Part shown: in pieces, positions 10,401-19,336 of the stretch | How the letters are laid out: every line of letters begins with the position of its first letter | How positions within the stretch are numbered: the stretch's first letter is position 1 | Source of the DNA: Candidatus Undinarchaeales archaeon | Lineage (GTDB): Archaea; SpSt-1190; JASMDC01 | DNA: 44,408 nt | Direction: 5' to 3' | NCBI GenBank assembly: GCA_030753015.1 | Contig: JASMDC010000028.1 | Location: forward strand, 1 to 44,408 | Notes under the pieces: generated by a model | What the model was told of the DNA's origin: nothing | Databases searched by the model: none | Seen by the model: the letters and a program-made list of their open reading frames with translations, nothing else | Program-made: the position numbers and the translations under genes

Positions 10401-13400
10401 CGTGCACGTGTTCTGGTTGGCGCATTGATCGTTGTTCTCGCAGCACAGGGATCCCTCTGCGCAGCATACACCGTTCTCCTTGTGGAGGCCTTCGGCACAC
10501 TCACCGTCCGGCTCACTTGTCGGGACCACGGGGAACGCGATGTTCTTGGTGGTCTTAGCACCATCGAACACGGACACCTCGAGCCTGCACACACCGGGCT
10601 CCGAACCACTCCTGATCGCGATCTTCTTGGTGACGGTGGTCACCCCTTCTCCGCCCAGAGAGAAATAGATGGGCATGGAACTGGAGACGCGGCACAACGA
10701 TCCGTCCACGTCCTCCTCCCGAGCGGCGTCGATAGCGAAGGTACGCGCCATGCATGGCTGTGTCTCAGTGAGGGAGATGGTGACAACAACCTCTCCTTCC
10801 GCGTTGTTAGAGAGCTCCTCAGGGAACTCATCGATGGTCATCTCGTAAGCAGTGCACTGCGGGATTTCGAGCTCACGGACAGGTGCAATCCCAGTACATG
10901 AGACCATCCAGATGTCGTGGTCCGGGGATAGCTCGGTCGTCGGTGAGCAACCTGACTCGTCCATCTTACAGGATGAGATGGCCACGGACTCTATGACCTC
11001 ATCGTCTACACAGGAGCCGGTCCTCTGGCGCGTGCATCCGAGCAGGCCCATCCTGGCAGCGAGTGAATCAATGTCCTCGCAAATCATCGTACGCTCTGCA
11101 AGAGCGAGCAGAATACCCGTCAGGCATTCGGGCGATAAAACGGTCACGCTGGTAACGCTCGGTGCGGCCAACCTCTCGGCTAGCTCGATGGGATCGATGC
11201 TATCAGGATCGGCGAAGAACACCATCTCGCTGCTCGAGGTGAGGGGCGCGCACCTGCCCTGTGATCCCGTAGGAGCACAGTAGCTTGCCGAGAGCCCTTG
11301 GCCGCAATCGGCCGGGCTCAGTCGGGAACAGTCCCAGTGGTCAGCGAACACGCTCAGGTCGGTGAACGCGGAATCATCGTCACCAGGTCCCTCCTTGGTA
11401 CGGATTGTCTGCATGCACATATAGCCAAGAAGATCGTTCGATGCCTTGACAATACTGTCAGCCCGCAAGACATCCCCCTGGTCTACGATCGGGTCGCCGA
11501 GGTTCATGATCGTGTGGACCGTCTCGTTCGCGGCCCATCCCCGGACTACCTCGCCCACGAGCTGGTCCCAGCCATCGGGGAGCTTCTCGGTGATACGGGA
11601 CATGGCGTTCGAGATGTCGTGGAGCTCAGCGATATCCTCGCCACGAGCGAGCATCTGCGCGTTCTCCTGTGCGACGACGCACACGTCGTTGAGCACAGTT
11701 GACATGAACCCGAAGAAGGACATGATCTCTTCCAACCTCAGCGGTTCGTCACCCTCGTAGGTTATGGGTGTCATGCGGGCCCACTGGCGGGCGCGCTCCT
11801 CGCGCACGAGCTCCTCATAACCCTTGGCGACGGCGCTGAACCGTCCCAGGTCGAACACGTACCACTGTCCGGTCCAATTGCCGAGCTCGGTCGTGATCCA
11901 TAGCTCGCACTTCTCGCATAATCCCTGTTCCCATTCGATCAGTATATTGGAACGCGAGAAGGAGATGATCACTCCGTGGTCGGGTATCGTGTACTCGGAG
12001 GGAACGTCGGGGAGCGGGGGGTACGCCAGCTTCACTCCGTTCTCCGAGAACAGGGTCGCCTGTCGCGAGCGGAGGAACAGATCCACGCTGATCTGGCGTG
12101 GGATGTCCTCGAGCTCGGTGGGATCCAGGTTCGAGACGAAGGATATTACCTCGTTGGGAAGGTCCCGATGGGTCGACTGCAGGGTGAGCCGCGTGCCCGA
12201 TAGCACTACATCTGCACCGTCATCGAGGGCCAGCGTCTGCTGCTTGACGCCGCAGTCCGCATCGATACAGGCCTCGAACACCTCCTTGGGCTTGTTCTCC
12301 TTCTTGATCGGATCGAAAGTGACCTCGAGGTTGCGCTGGATACCGTTCCAGAACATAAGCTGGTTGTATGGCACACCGTACTTAGTTCTGGCCGCTTCGA
12401 AGGCTTCCCTAGAATTCTCCTTCATCTTCTTGAACCCATCGAACTCCAGGCAGCTGAACTTACCGAGGCTCTTCATCTTCACCTTGCACACCTCGTACCG
12501 CTCGAGCGCCCACTGCTGGTTCTCGGGCATCATCTTGTCCCAGAATGCCAGCGTTTCGCGCGTATCCATCTCACCGACTGTCGCCGATTGCTGCCCTCTT
12601 GCGAGACCGAGCATTACGTCCGACAGCCATTTGGATATCCGTTCCTTATCGATGATCTGGTCGGTCCATACTCTTTTGAGAGCTGGTACCTCAAGATTTA
12701 GATCGACGGGCCGGGACGGACCACGCTCAAGGCCGGTAGTGCCTTCGCGGATGTTCAGGAACGCATCCTCCGCCAAAGCGAACTCATCGATATCGTCAAG
12801 GGCGTTCTGTGCCTTGATGTAGTAGTCCTTGAGGATCGTGGTCATAGCGAAGAAGTCGCGGATATAGTGCGTGCACAGCAGCGACAGCCCCTTGCACACC
12901 TCGAGCGAGATGAGCTGGTCGCCCAGACACCCGGGGACGCAGGACTCCTCCTCCTTGTCCTCAAGACCCTCCTTGTAGATACGGATCGGGATCACGACCT
13001 CCTTTGGCAGGAAGGAGCGACCATCCGAATCCAGGAAGCTGTTGAACACATCGGCCCGTAGCAGCCAAGTGTGAGGCAGGTCAGAACGCGCTCCGTTGTT
13101 GTGGAGAGTGCTGGCACGGAAGGTGAAGGTCGCATTGTACGGGACTCCCTTAACGATACCTCCCAAACGCTCTCGTGTCTGGATCGCGGACGTTCCGAAC
13201 TCCTCCTGTAGTGCAGACAGCGCGTCCTCCTCGTCATCGGTCATATGACTTGTGATCTGGACAGAGACTATGTCCGCCCAGAAACAGCCGCTGATCTGCA
13301 CGCGCTTCTTTACCTCTTCCTTGTCCATGCGGAAGTGGAGGAGGTTGCGGAACCCATCTGCCATGAGATCATCGGTCACGTTGTCCAGACGGGTTGAGAA

Positions 13401-16400
13401 GAGTATCTTCTCAGTCGTGGTCTCCGTGCTCGGTGTGAACCGGACGAACACCTCTATGAACTCGCCAGGATAGACCGCGGTATCGGATACGGAGATCTCG
13501 AACAGACCTTCACCTGTATCGATACCCGTCCCATTACCCAGACCGATGGAGAACGGTTCGTCCACGGTGTCAACATAGACCGCGTTATCCAATATGAGGA
13601 TCTCGGTCTCACGGGTCGAGTTGAACACCTCGCATTCCTCCAGGTCGACTTCACAATGCTCACGCCCGGACCAGTAGGAGAGCTCGAGGTCGTACAAGCG
13701 GAATGCCGAGAGGTCCAGCGGGAACTCGTGCATGACGACCTTACGCTTGCCGGCTCCACCCGTGGGTTCGAGCAACGCCGCCGGCAGTACCGCACCCTCG
13801 CCGCCAGGGCATGTGTATTCCGTCGTCTCCGGATCGACGCCCATCAAGAGCGCGGTGTCGATCATCTGGGTCGACGTTGGCGAGGCGAGATATACCGCAC
13901 TGCTGGCGTTGAAGGCCAAGAATGCTTCTTCATCAAAGGCCCAGGCCGTAGGGGAGTACCGCTCCAAGAGCTTCTTGGTACCATCCGCGAGCTTCACGAA
14001 CGCTTCGATGTCATCAGCCACCGATCTGATGCTGAAGATCTCTATCTCGGAGAGACCCGACTGGGCCTCCGAGACCGTCTCGCCCGTGGCGAGCACTATA
14101 TCGCCATCCTCGTCTACGACCTGATCTGTGTTGGTCGCGAACTGGCCATTGATAACATCCGTGACGACAACAACTGCCACGTACCGGGCGGTGATGGGCT
14201 GGTCGAACACGACAAGGGTTTCTTCAGCGTCAAGCTCCCAGATGTACTCATCGACGAGCTCGTACACCTCAGTGTCGTTGGAGACGTGTATCTCGAAGTT
14301 ACCAGGCTTCATGATGACATCGTCCGCTAGCTTGAAGGCGTAGAGACGCAGGCCGGAGATGCCCAAGGGCTCTTCGAGGTCAACCTGGATCCAGTTCCCA
14401 TTATCGGCCACGAGCGAGCGCCAGCCGTTTCCGACCTCCATGATTACACCATCGGTGAGCTGTGTGATGTCGTCAGGTATATCCTCGTATGTAGGCTTGA
14501 GCGGATGGTAGCCGCATGCCACCGACTGGCCGCTCACGATAGCACGCGAGTCCACATCGATCTTGCGGTTCGCGAACCTGTTCTTGGCGATGTTATCGTC
14601 CGACAGGAGCGATGCTACGATTTCGAGCCGCGGGAAGAGCGCATTGTCCATGATGTTGACGAAGCCAAGCTCTACGGGGACCTGGCCTAGGCCATAGAAG
14701 ACACCGTCCTCTTCCACGAGCTCGGGATATGCGTTCTGCCCGTCTGCATCGGCCTCGGAAAGGAAGCCGATGGATTGGCGCACCGGCTCGAGCCCTGCCC
14801 CGTCAGTACATGCTTCCGTTCCGCTATAATCCGTGAGCTTCACACCGAGAGCGACCTCCTTACCGTATCTTGAGATGAAGTCGCGGTAGGGATTGATACC
14901 GGCAAGGATGTTCTTGAATCCGAGCTCGATGCTCGCCTCGGTCTCATACCAGGCGACACCATCGACAGTGGTCTCGGTCTTGCCGTTGGAAGCACCGAAG
15001 GCACATACCATCACGGAATGCATTACACGCTCTTCGCCCAGAAGTGCGTTGACATCATCAGGTGTGATGGTCAGACGGTTCCAGTCCTTCTCGGTCTCGC
15101 ATCCGTCACAGGGCAGAGCAGGCGTCAAGGGCACCATGCCTACACCGGCCGGGAGGGCGTCTGCGGCAAAGAACCTCTCAGGGTGGGCCTCCTTCGTGAG
15201 GAGCCCACCACATGCTGCCGGATCGGCGTCAGTGCAGTACAGTACGAACGCCTGGGCTTCTGCTACACCCTGGTCATGTTCAGCACTGCTCTCCCAACGG
15301 AACTCCATGTCGCTTATGGACAGTCGGCCCTTCGAGGCCGCTGACCACACGACATCCAGGCTGCATGTCTTGCCATCTTCCGAAACTGAGCAACCCGAGC
15401 AGGTGCATGTCTCGACGATGCCCGTCAGTGCCTCAGCGATCGCATCATCCTCCACAGCCTTTGCACCCACGAGGTCCTCGGCAGGAATGTCCGCGCCGTC
15501 ATTGCCGAAGTCGGCCGATAGGCTCTTGATAGCAGAGACTATGCCCGTGTACGTATGCGTGTGGACGTCGGATGACGAGTCAGCGGGAGTGTGGACGTGA
15601 CACCCGTCCTCTGAGGACGTGTACTCCCTACCAGCGATGGTGACCGTGTGCGTATGACAGCCACCGGCCGCGTTCCCGTCGGCGATCTCGTGGGAGTGGC
15701 ATGACTCACCAGTCGGGTACAATGTACCTCCAACAGTGATATCATGTCCGTGGCATGCCTCATCGGTAACGTCCCCCGCCACGATATGGCCGTGGGAGCC
15801 GTCCTCCTCCGTCGCCAGGTCCTCAGTGAGGGTTCCCTCCAGATCGAAGCTCGCACGGGTGACCTCTACACCGATAGGGAGGACGAGCTTCGTTGTGATC
15901 GTCCCTCCATCCTCGGGGAAGTCGATGACACGGGGTGTCTGCCCGTCCAGGGCCGTCGCCATCCCGTGGAGCCACCGTTTAGTGGAGGTGGCAAAATCAT
16001 ACGTGAACTGCATATCGACCGCACCCTTATCGAGCTCGAAGTATAGGCAGTGTGCCTCCTCGTCATTCTGCTGCTCTTTGGAATAGGTCTTGCTCTCCAA
16101 GACGAGCACGTCCTCTTCAGCGAAGTCCAGGCGGCGCGTCTCCTCGAGGTTAGTAAGGTCCGAGCACACATCAAGGCGGGGGACCGTGAACACGTTCTCG
16201 CCCGTGATGGTGACACCTTCTGAACAGTTGGTAGCAGGAACGAACGCGAAGTCGATCATGTTCTCACCGAACTGGGTCTCATTGGTCAGTATACGGTGGT
16301 AGGTGAAGTTGTCCCAGGAGTACTCGATACGGAGCGTGGCACTCTTGCTCCCCTCGTCGTACATGGCACAGTAGGACTCGATCTGGGGATAGCCATCGGG

Positions 16401-17402
16401 ATGTGGGGCGAAGAGCGGCTTGCCCGTACAGGAGCCGGTCTTTGTACCCTGTTCGCAGAGATTGATACACGTGTCCTGCGTCCAATCCCAAGTGCAGTGC
16501 TTGGCACTGGGCCCGAGACCGCACACATCGTTCATGGTAGATCCCTCAGGCACGGTCTCGACGACGTTGGAGTTGATATTGGGTTTGAGGAAACCTGAAC
16601 AATCGAACGCCCCGCATTGTTCTATATCGGTACCCCCGCACTTCAGCTTGCATGTCTCGTCCTGCCCGCTCCAGTAGCAATTAAGGTGGAAGTCGCAGAA
16701 CTCCTTGGGCTGTGAGGAACAACACAGGTCATCCTTGCATGTGCACGGATCGTCGAGAGCGTTGGCCATACAGATCTGGCAGCTGCCACCACACCCTTCC
16801 TGGGTGTACTCAGCGAGTTGGAGGACATTCCGGTACTGCTTTACGAAATCGATTATATTGTGGATGGCACGGTCCTCTGCAGTAACGGTATGTGATATCG
16901 CCTTACCCAGTGCTTCCTCATAACTTGAGAGCACCTCGCCCTGGACATCGGTCGATTCGGAGTAGTACTCGTATTCATTTGCTCTACGTGGTTCGGCCGC
17001 GGTCCGGCCTACGTATCGGCGGAAATGTTCTGAGATGGTACAGAGCTGGTCGGCGTAGGTCTCGTAGTACGCTTGCAGATTAGATGTGTCGATGGTCGCC
17101 ACATTGCACTTCGTACCGAAGTCCGGTAGGTCAGGATCATCAGCATCATCATCACCTCCGTCGTTCTGTTCGATGCATTCGCAGAACCCGTCCACACAGG
17201 CCCGCACCGTCGTCCCGGCGCAGTCTATGCGACAGTCCGCAGCGAAACCGCTTGGACAACGAGGTTTGATACAATAGATGCCGTCGCATCCAGTGAACTC
17301 TTCCTTTCCAATAGGACACTCCTCCTCCGCTACCGCCAATGTGGTAGCAAGGACGAGTATGGACAAAAGGGCCATTGTCGTATTCAACGCTTTATGTGCC
17401 AT
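7461..17402 (-). CDS. Giant secreted, C-terminally anchored protein with CHxH array, discoidin-like domain and TSP3-like repeats
   Basis: The ATG at 17402 gives MAHKALNTT followed by a hydrophobic core ending VAVA-like, a clear signal peptide; an in-frame ATG at 17417 is the alternative. The product is 3,313 residues. In order: N-terminal Cys modules (to about 300); a His/Cys array at about 535-620 with repeated CHxH motifs; a discoidin (F5/8 type C)-like domain at about 970-1130 (GNWIQVDLEEP...ISGLRLYAF); a long unassigned part-helical region to about 2250; a Cys cassette with NGVCCAEGSLCC and Ig-like domains to about 2590; five 78-residue calcium-type repeats at 2602-2991; a NEW3-like sandwich at about 3080-3170; a charged coiled coil to about 3280; a membrane helix (VAIGAALVVGALSLMML) and a basic tail PTKKRP. 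The topology is outside with a C-terminal anchor. A calcium-dependent adhesin or stalk role is inferred from the domains. Confidence 0.9.
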   Translation of the reverse strand: MAHKALNTTMALLSILVLATTLAVAEEECPIGKEEFTGCDGIYCIKPRCPSGFAADCRIDCAGTTVRACVDGFCECIEQNDGGDDDADDPDLPDFGTKCNVATIDTSNLQAYYETYADQLCTISEHFRRYVGRTAAEPRRANEYEYYSESTDVQGEVLSSYEEALGKAISHTVTAEDRAIHNIIDFVKQYRNVLQLAEYTQEGCGGSCQICMANALDDPCTCKDDLCCSSQPKEFCDFHLNCYWSGQDETCKLKCGGTDIEQCGAFDCSGFLKPNINSNVVETVPEGSTMNDVCGLGPSAKHCTWDWTQDTCINLCEQGTKTGSCTGKPLFAPHPDGYPQIESYCAMYDEGSKSATLRIEYSWDNFTYHRILTNETQFGENMIDFAFVPATNCSEGVTITGENVFTVPRLDVCSDLTNLEETRRLDFAEEDVLVLESKTYSKEQQNDEEAHCLYFELDKGAVDMQFTYDFATSTKRWLHGMATALDGQTPRVIDFPEDGGTITTKLVLPIGVEVTRASFDLEGTLTEDLATEEDGSHGHIVAGDVTDEACHGHDITVGGTLYPTGESCHSHEIADGNAAGGCHTHTVTIAGREYTSSEDGCHVHTPADSSSDVHTHTYTGIVSAIKSLSADFGNDGADIPAEDLVGAKAVEDDAIAEALTGIVETCTCSGCSVSEDGKTCSLDVVWSAASKGRLSISDMEFRWESSAEHDQGVAEAQAFVLYCTDADPAACGGLLTKEAHPERFFAADALPAGVGMVPLTPALPCDGCETEKDWNRLTITPDDVNALLGEERVMHSVMVCAFGASNGKTETTVDGVAWYETEASIELGFKNILAGINPYRDFISRYGKEVALGVKLTDYSGTEACTDGAGLEPVRQSIGFLSEADADGQNAYPELVEEDGVFYGLGQVPVELGFVNIMDNALFPRLEIVASLLSDDNIAKNRFANRKIDVDSRAIVSGQSVACGYHPLKPTYEDIPDDITQLTDGVIMEVGNGWRSLVADNGNWIQVDLEEPLGISGLRLYAFKLADDVIMKPGNFEIHVSNDTEVYELVDEYIWELDAEETLVVFDQPITARYVAVVVVTDVINGQFATNTDQVVDEDGDIVLATGETVSEAQSGLSEIEIFSIRSVADDIEAFVKLADGTKKLLERYSPTAWAFDEEAFLAFNASSAVYLASPTSTQMIDTALLMGVDPETTEYTCPGGEGAVLPAALLEPTGGAGKRKVVMHEFPLDLSAFRLYDLELSYWSGREHCEVDLEECEVFNSTRETEILILDNAVYVDTVDEPFSIGLGNGTGIDTGEGLFEISVSDTAVYPGEFIEVFVRFTPSTETTTEKILFSTRLDNVTDDLMADGFRNLLHFRMDKEEVKKRVQISGCFWADIVSVQITSHMTDDEEDALSALQEEFGTSAIQTRERLGGIVKGVPYNATFTFRASTLHNNGARSDLPHTWLLRADVFNSFLDSDGRSFLPKEVVIPIRIYKEGLEDKEEESCVPGCLGDQLISLEVCKGLSLLCTHYIRDFFAMTTILKDYYIKAQNALDDIDEFALAEDAFLNIREGTTGLERGPSRPVDLNLEVPALKRVWTDQIIDKERISKWLSDVMLGLARGQQSATVGEMDTRETLAFWDKMMPENQQWALERYEVCKVKMKSLGKFSCLEFDGFKKMKENSREAFEAARTKYGVPYNQLMFWNGIQRNLEVTFDPIKKENKPKEVFEACIDADCGVKQQTLALDDGADVVLSGTRLTLQSTHRDLPNEVISFVSNLDPTELEDIPRQISVDLFLRSRQATLFSENGVKLAYPPLPDVPSEYTIPDHGVIISFSRSNILIEWEQGLCEKCELWITTELGNWTGQWYVFDLGRFSAVAKGYEELVREERARQWARMTPITYEGDEPLRLEEIMSFFGFMSTVLNDVCVVAQENAQMLARGEDIAELHDISNAMSRITEKLPDGWDQLVGEVVRGWAANETVHTIMNLGDPIVDQGDVLRADSIVKASNDLLGYMCMQTIRTKEGPGDDDSAFTDLSVFADHWDCSRLSPADCGQGLSASYCAPTGSQGRCAPLTSSSEMVFFADPDSIDPIELAERLAAPSVTSVTVLSPECLTGILLALAERTMICEDIDSLAARMGLLGCTRQRTGSCVDDEVIESVAISSCKMDESGCSPTTELSPDHDIWMVSCTGIAPVRELEIPQCTAYEMTIDEFPEELSNNAEGEVVVTISLTETQPCMARTFAIDAAREEDVDGSLCRVSSSMPIYFSLGGEGVTTVTKKIAIRSGSEPGVCRLEVSVFDGAKTTKNIAFPVVPTSEPDGECAEGLHKENGVCCAEGSLCCENNDQCANQNTCTAMAAQDLYYVTNHCDTESNRCIQDDAEKWVHCSATGKLCESGVGCVPPGPVNVIDMAIDAMIGDEYRRGEEFPVFVDVLDDKLDHITGATVTVTVGDSSVTLTEDPTLGYTTTLKLDTLGEHTLKVTADKEGNKATLEKTVTIYTILDLSWTVDPLSTFAGDQVIATLNAVDGEGQPVTDLKATFTLDGNEVQFNEGRVRIPADVDIVEPAHTLRACVSKAYYRPVTSCAEGESCCRPKIIFVDENPFQIEFPFDDPLDPDWPEPGIDTDGDGMDDGWEKYYGVSDPAADPDLDGLSNLQEFQRRTNPTKWDTDDDGYSDLDEVESGTNPLDPISRPPGAPKVRIDDDNDGMDDGWEKQHGVSDPAEDPDLDGLTNLDEFKKGTKPTVWDSDSDGFSDGNEVDAGTDPIDPKSRPPLPPVIVKDDDGDGMDDGWEKHYDVDDPAADPDMDGLNNLDDFLHGTDPGAWDSDGDGYSDGHEVEAGTDPIDPRSRPVTPPKLQKDEDGDGMDDGWESFYGVTDPAGDPDLDGLTNLQEFQQGTPPTTWDSDGDGYSDQDEAERGTDPVDRRSHPTGAPTLRVDEDNDGMDDGWERMHGVDDPSEDADLDGLSNLEEFQYGTNPTSWDTDGDGYSDKEEVKAGTDPVDPASRPLDFRIVEREAFFIGDDIPITIRSKRAGTVSCSSAWGEEPAQELSCTLEGGRCTMNFKPDRAGVLTIACNAFGIEKKMQVQVCDPADTSYCKNLPMRDLRPPLSFSLELIPTRLELAQGGSGTFSVKLANTLDSTATIEVQVAMPENLDSSILGWNAKSVSIDGAGERAEENSVTIPSDLLFGEYSATIRAKSGVNSIAKEVTISVKYDVDTLQDKMDEFETDLSTVESTILELQRMEVDPMTARLYLRKAIVSSLQMKRNFNDQRYVVAEEKLEEGEGTLDKAKREAELAKALVSISPQSRNLLPVAIGAALVVGALSLMMLRGPTKKRP
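8430..9599 (-). repeat. Five tandem 234-bp repeats encoding TSP3-like calcium-binding units
   Basis: The period is 234 bp (78 codons): the cttctccc-type block recurs at about 9561, 9327, 9093, 8859 and 8625. Each unit carries D.D.DGMDDGWE, then DP..DPD.DGL.NL.EF, then WD.D.DGYSD..E...GT.P.D..S.P. These Asp-rich loops are typical of thrombospondin type 3 or EF-hand-like calcium sites. There are three candidate sites per unit, so about fifteen in all. Confidence 0.9.
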
Positions 17403-17549
17403 GTTCGAATCCTCCATTATCGCAAGGGAGACATCAAGTCGCAAGAAAAGAGGCGTCCGCGCATATCATCGACCCAAGGAGATACACCTTTACCCCTCCT
17501 GTCCTGTGTAGATAACACTCTCCCCTTCTGAAAGCGGTAGGCTGCAACC

Positions 17550-17556
17550 ATATAAA
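17550..17556 (-). promoter_or_regulatory. TATA box for the giant surface protein gene
   Basis: On the minus strand the element is CATTTATATGG, preceded by an A-rich stretch (GGAAAAATC) that may act as a BRE-like region. Transcription would start near 17526, leaving a leader of about 110-125 nt. This is much longer than at the other promoters in the window. Confidence 0.45.
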
Positions 17557-17652
17557 TGGATTTTTCCTGTAAGGTTTCAGCCCGAACACCAATCCCACGG
17601 TCCGGTTCATGAGTAGTTGTTAGTCGTTGCAGGTCGTTGCGCATGATTTCAG

Positions 17653-17666
17653 GCACCTGTAGGTGC
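17653..17666. repeat. 14-bp palindrome upstream of the giant gene
   Basis: GCACCTGTAGGTGC is an inverted repeat with 6-bp arms, lying about 95 bp upstream of the TATA box at 17550. On the plus strand it is followed by CCCATTTTTAA. It could be an operator-like protein site, or a weak hairpin after the lipoprotein gene. Confidence 0.3.
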
Positions 17667-17794
17667 TCCCATTTTTAATATCGAGACGAATCAGTAGTTA
17701 AGAAGCCGAAATAAGACGATTTCTAGGAGAATTGCGCCAATCGAGGACACTGTGTATGTCAACCGATCGTCAACGATCATTCAAGACTGCAGTA

Positions 17795-19306
17795 CTAGCT
17801 CTGGTCCCACCAGAACACGTCACGGAGGCACTTATACCGGTAATCGTTGTCGAGGATGATGTTGCAGATCTCGGTATTGTTGAACCTGCGAGCCGTCAGC
17901 CACCTGCACTTGTCGGCCCTGAGCTCTGTCGTTGAGTTGTCGCAGACCGTATGGTCCTGGGTGGAGAATGCCTCGCACACTGCTCGTTCATCCGCGTCCT
18001 CAAGGCTCACACAGATAGATTTATCCTCGGTAGCATGGGCTACCTCGATAAAGCAGTTTGACCGGTAATTGTAAGGAGGCTCATCGCTCTGGATGTTCTC
18101 ACAGATCGAGACATCCTCGACCACGGGGGCGACTCCTGATAGGCATCTGTCGCGCATGTCCTCTGAGGTGATCTGATCACAGACGTCCGTGCTCTTCATC
18201 GTGGGAGCAACATCTGCCAGGCAGAGCTCGCGGTACTTGTCGACAGTGATGCTCTCACAGGTAGCGGAATCACCGCGTATCGAAGTGACATTGACGACGT
18301 GTCCATAGCAGATGTTACGCTCACGCTCAGCGGTGAACCGTTCACAGACAGTGACGTCGGTATAGTTCATAGTTTCGGCGACATCGAGGAGACAGCGATC
18401 CCGGTAATCTAAATCGTCCACCTTGTCACACACGGCAGCGTCCTTCATGTAGTTCGCGAGCTGAGTGAGGCAGCCGTTCCTCCGCACCTTTCCCACGATG
18501 CGGTCACAGATGGCCGCGACGGGCTGATTGTCGAATATGAGGAGGAAGCATTTGTCCCTGAGGTCGTCGGAGATTATGTTGTCGCAGACGACGAAAGCGT
18601 TCTTGTCCTGCACCACGTCAATGAAGCACGCCTCAACACCGGGAGGAAGGGGTGGCTTCGGACACCCCGTGCTGCGCTCCTTGGCGATGTTAAGGAAGCA
18701 CTGGTCGCGTTCTTCATCATCATCTATACGGTCGCAGAGGTTACCGTCCAACTCCTCGATCGCGACCTCCTGATAGCAGTATTGGGCATCTCCACCCTCG
18801 ATCTCGCAGACCTCCACCTTGGTGAGGGTCTTCTCGGAATGGACCGCTCGCTCGGTGCAGCAGTGGCAGAGATCGTCGCAGATCTCGTTCAGTTCACAGT
18901 CGGCATTGTGAGCGCAACAGCGTCGGCCCTCGTCACAGCAGATACCGTTCACACAGTTAGCGCTGCCGCAGTTCTCGTTCTTCTTACAGGATTCACCATT
19001 GGGAAGCACGAGCGGCCGCTTCTCAGGAGTAGGCTCAGGCGTGGCCTCGATCGTAGGAGCGGCAGTAGGCGTTGGAGTGGGAGTGGCCGTCGGAGAAGCA
19101 GTGGGAGTCGTCGTCATAACAGCAGTGGCCGTGGGCCGCTGGGTAGCAGTGGGTTTCGGAGTCGCCCGGGGCGTCGCTGTCGGAGTGGCCTCAGCAGGGG
19201 CCTCACGGCTAATGCAACCGGTAAGGAAGGCCATGGCCAGAACCACCGCCAATAACACGAGGGATGATCTGACGATATTAACGCGTTTATGGGGGTGCCT
19301 TCCCAT
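17795..19306 (-). CDS. Lipoprotein with Thr/Pro linker and tandem Cys-helical repeats
   Basis: The ATG at 19306 lies 25 bp from a TTAATAAACA element, which favours it over the longer frame. Residues 14-31 form a lipoprotein signal peptide ending LTGC (Cys31). A linker rich in T-P and T-A-T-P follows (about 37-98). Next is a Cys knot with NGICCDEGRRCC, a cassette shared with two other proteins here. From about residue 160 to the end come eleven or twelve repeats of 25-40 residues with the pattern VC(D/E).I......RD.CL..VA. Each probably forms a helix pair pinned by one disulfide. From memory, similar repeats occur in lipoproteins of DPANN archaea and some bacteria; function unknown. The linker suggests O-glycosylation, and the gene follows the GT-C/WD40 gene directly. 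Confidence 0.85.
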   Translation of the reverse strand: MGRHPHKRVNIVRSSLVLLAVVLAMAFLTGCISREAPAEATPTATPRATPKPTATQRPTATAVMTTTPTASPTATPTPTPTAAPTIEATPEPTPEKRPLVLPNGESCKKNENCGSANCVNGICCDEGRRCCAHNADCELNEICDDLCHCCTERAVHSEKTLTKVEVCEIEGGDAQYCYQEVAIEELDGNLCDRIDDDEERDQCFLNIAKERSTGCPKPPLPPGVEACFIDVVQDKNAFVVCDNIISDDLRDKCFLLIFDNQPVAAICDRIVGKVRRNGCLTQLANYMKDAAVCDKVDDLDYRDRCLLDVAETMNYTDVTVCERFTAERERNICYGHVVNVTSIRGDSATCESITVDKYRELCLADVAPTMKSTDVCDQITSEDMRDRCLSGVAPVVEDVSICENIQSDEPPYNYRSNCFIEVAHATEDKSICVSLEDADERAVCEAFSTQDHTVCDNSTTELRADKCRWLTARRFNNTEICNIILDNDYRYKCLRDVFWWDQS

Positions 19307-19326
19307 AGGCCGTGGTTCGTCACAAA

Positions 19327-19336
19327 TGTTTATTAA
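19327..19336 (-). promoter_or_regulatory. TATA box for the Cys-repeat lipoprotein gene
   Basis: TTAATAAACA on the minus strand lies 21-30 bp upstream of the ATG at 19306 and overlaps the stop codon of the GT-C/WD40 gene. The lipoprotein can therefore be transcribed separately from the operon in front of it. Confidence 0.5.

Larger units (their letters stand above)
17418..17794. other. Intergenic region holding the promoter and leader of the giant gene
   Basis: This 377-bp gap lies between the lipoprotein stop at 17795 and the giant gene start. It contains a TATA-like element, a short palindrome and a leader of about 110-125 nt. A loose direct repeat is visible near 17620-17640 (gtcgttgcag, gtcgttgcgc). 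Small reading frames here show no recognisable features and I do not call a gene. Confidence 0.5.

Noticed and set aside
17417..17656. 79-codon minus-strand frame upstream of the giant gene
   Set aside because: It overlaps the predicted promoter and leader, has no recognisable motif, and ends inside the giant gene's start region.
17651..17680. Hairpin plus T-run considered as an intrinsic terminator
   Set aside because: The T-run follows the hairpin only on the plus strand, where no gene lies upstream; kept only as a palindrome.
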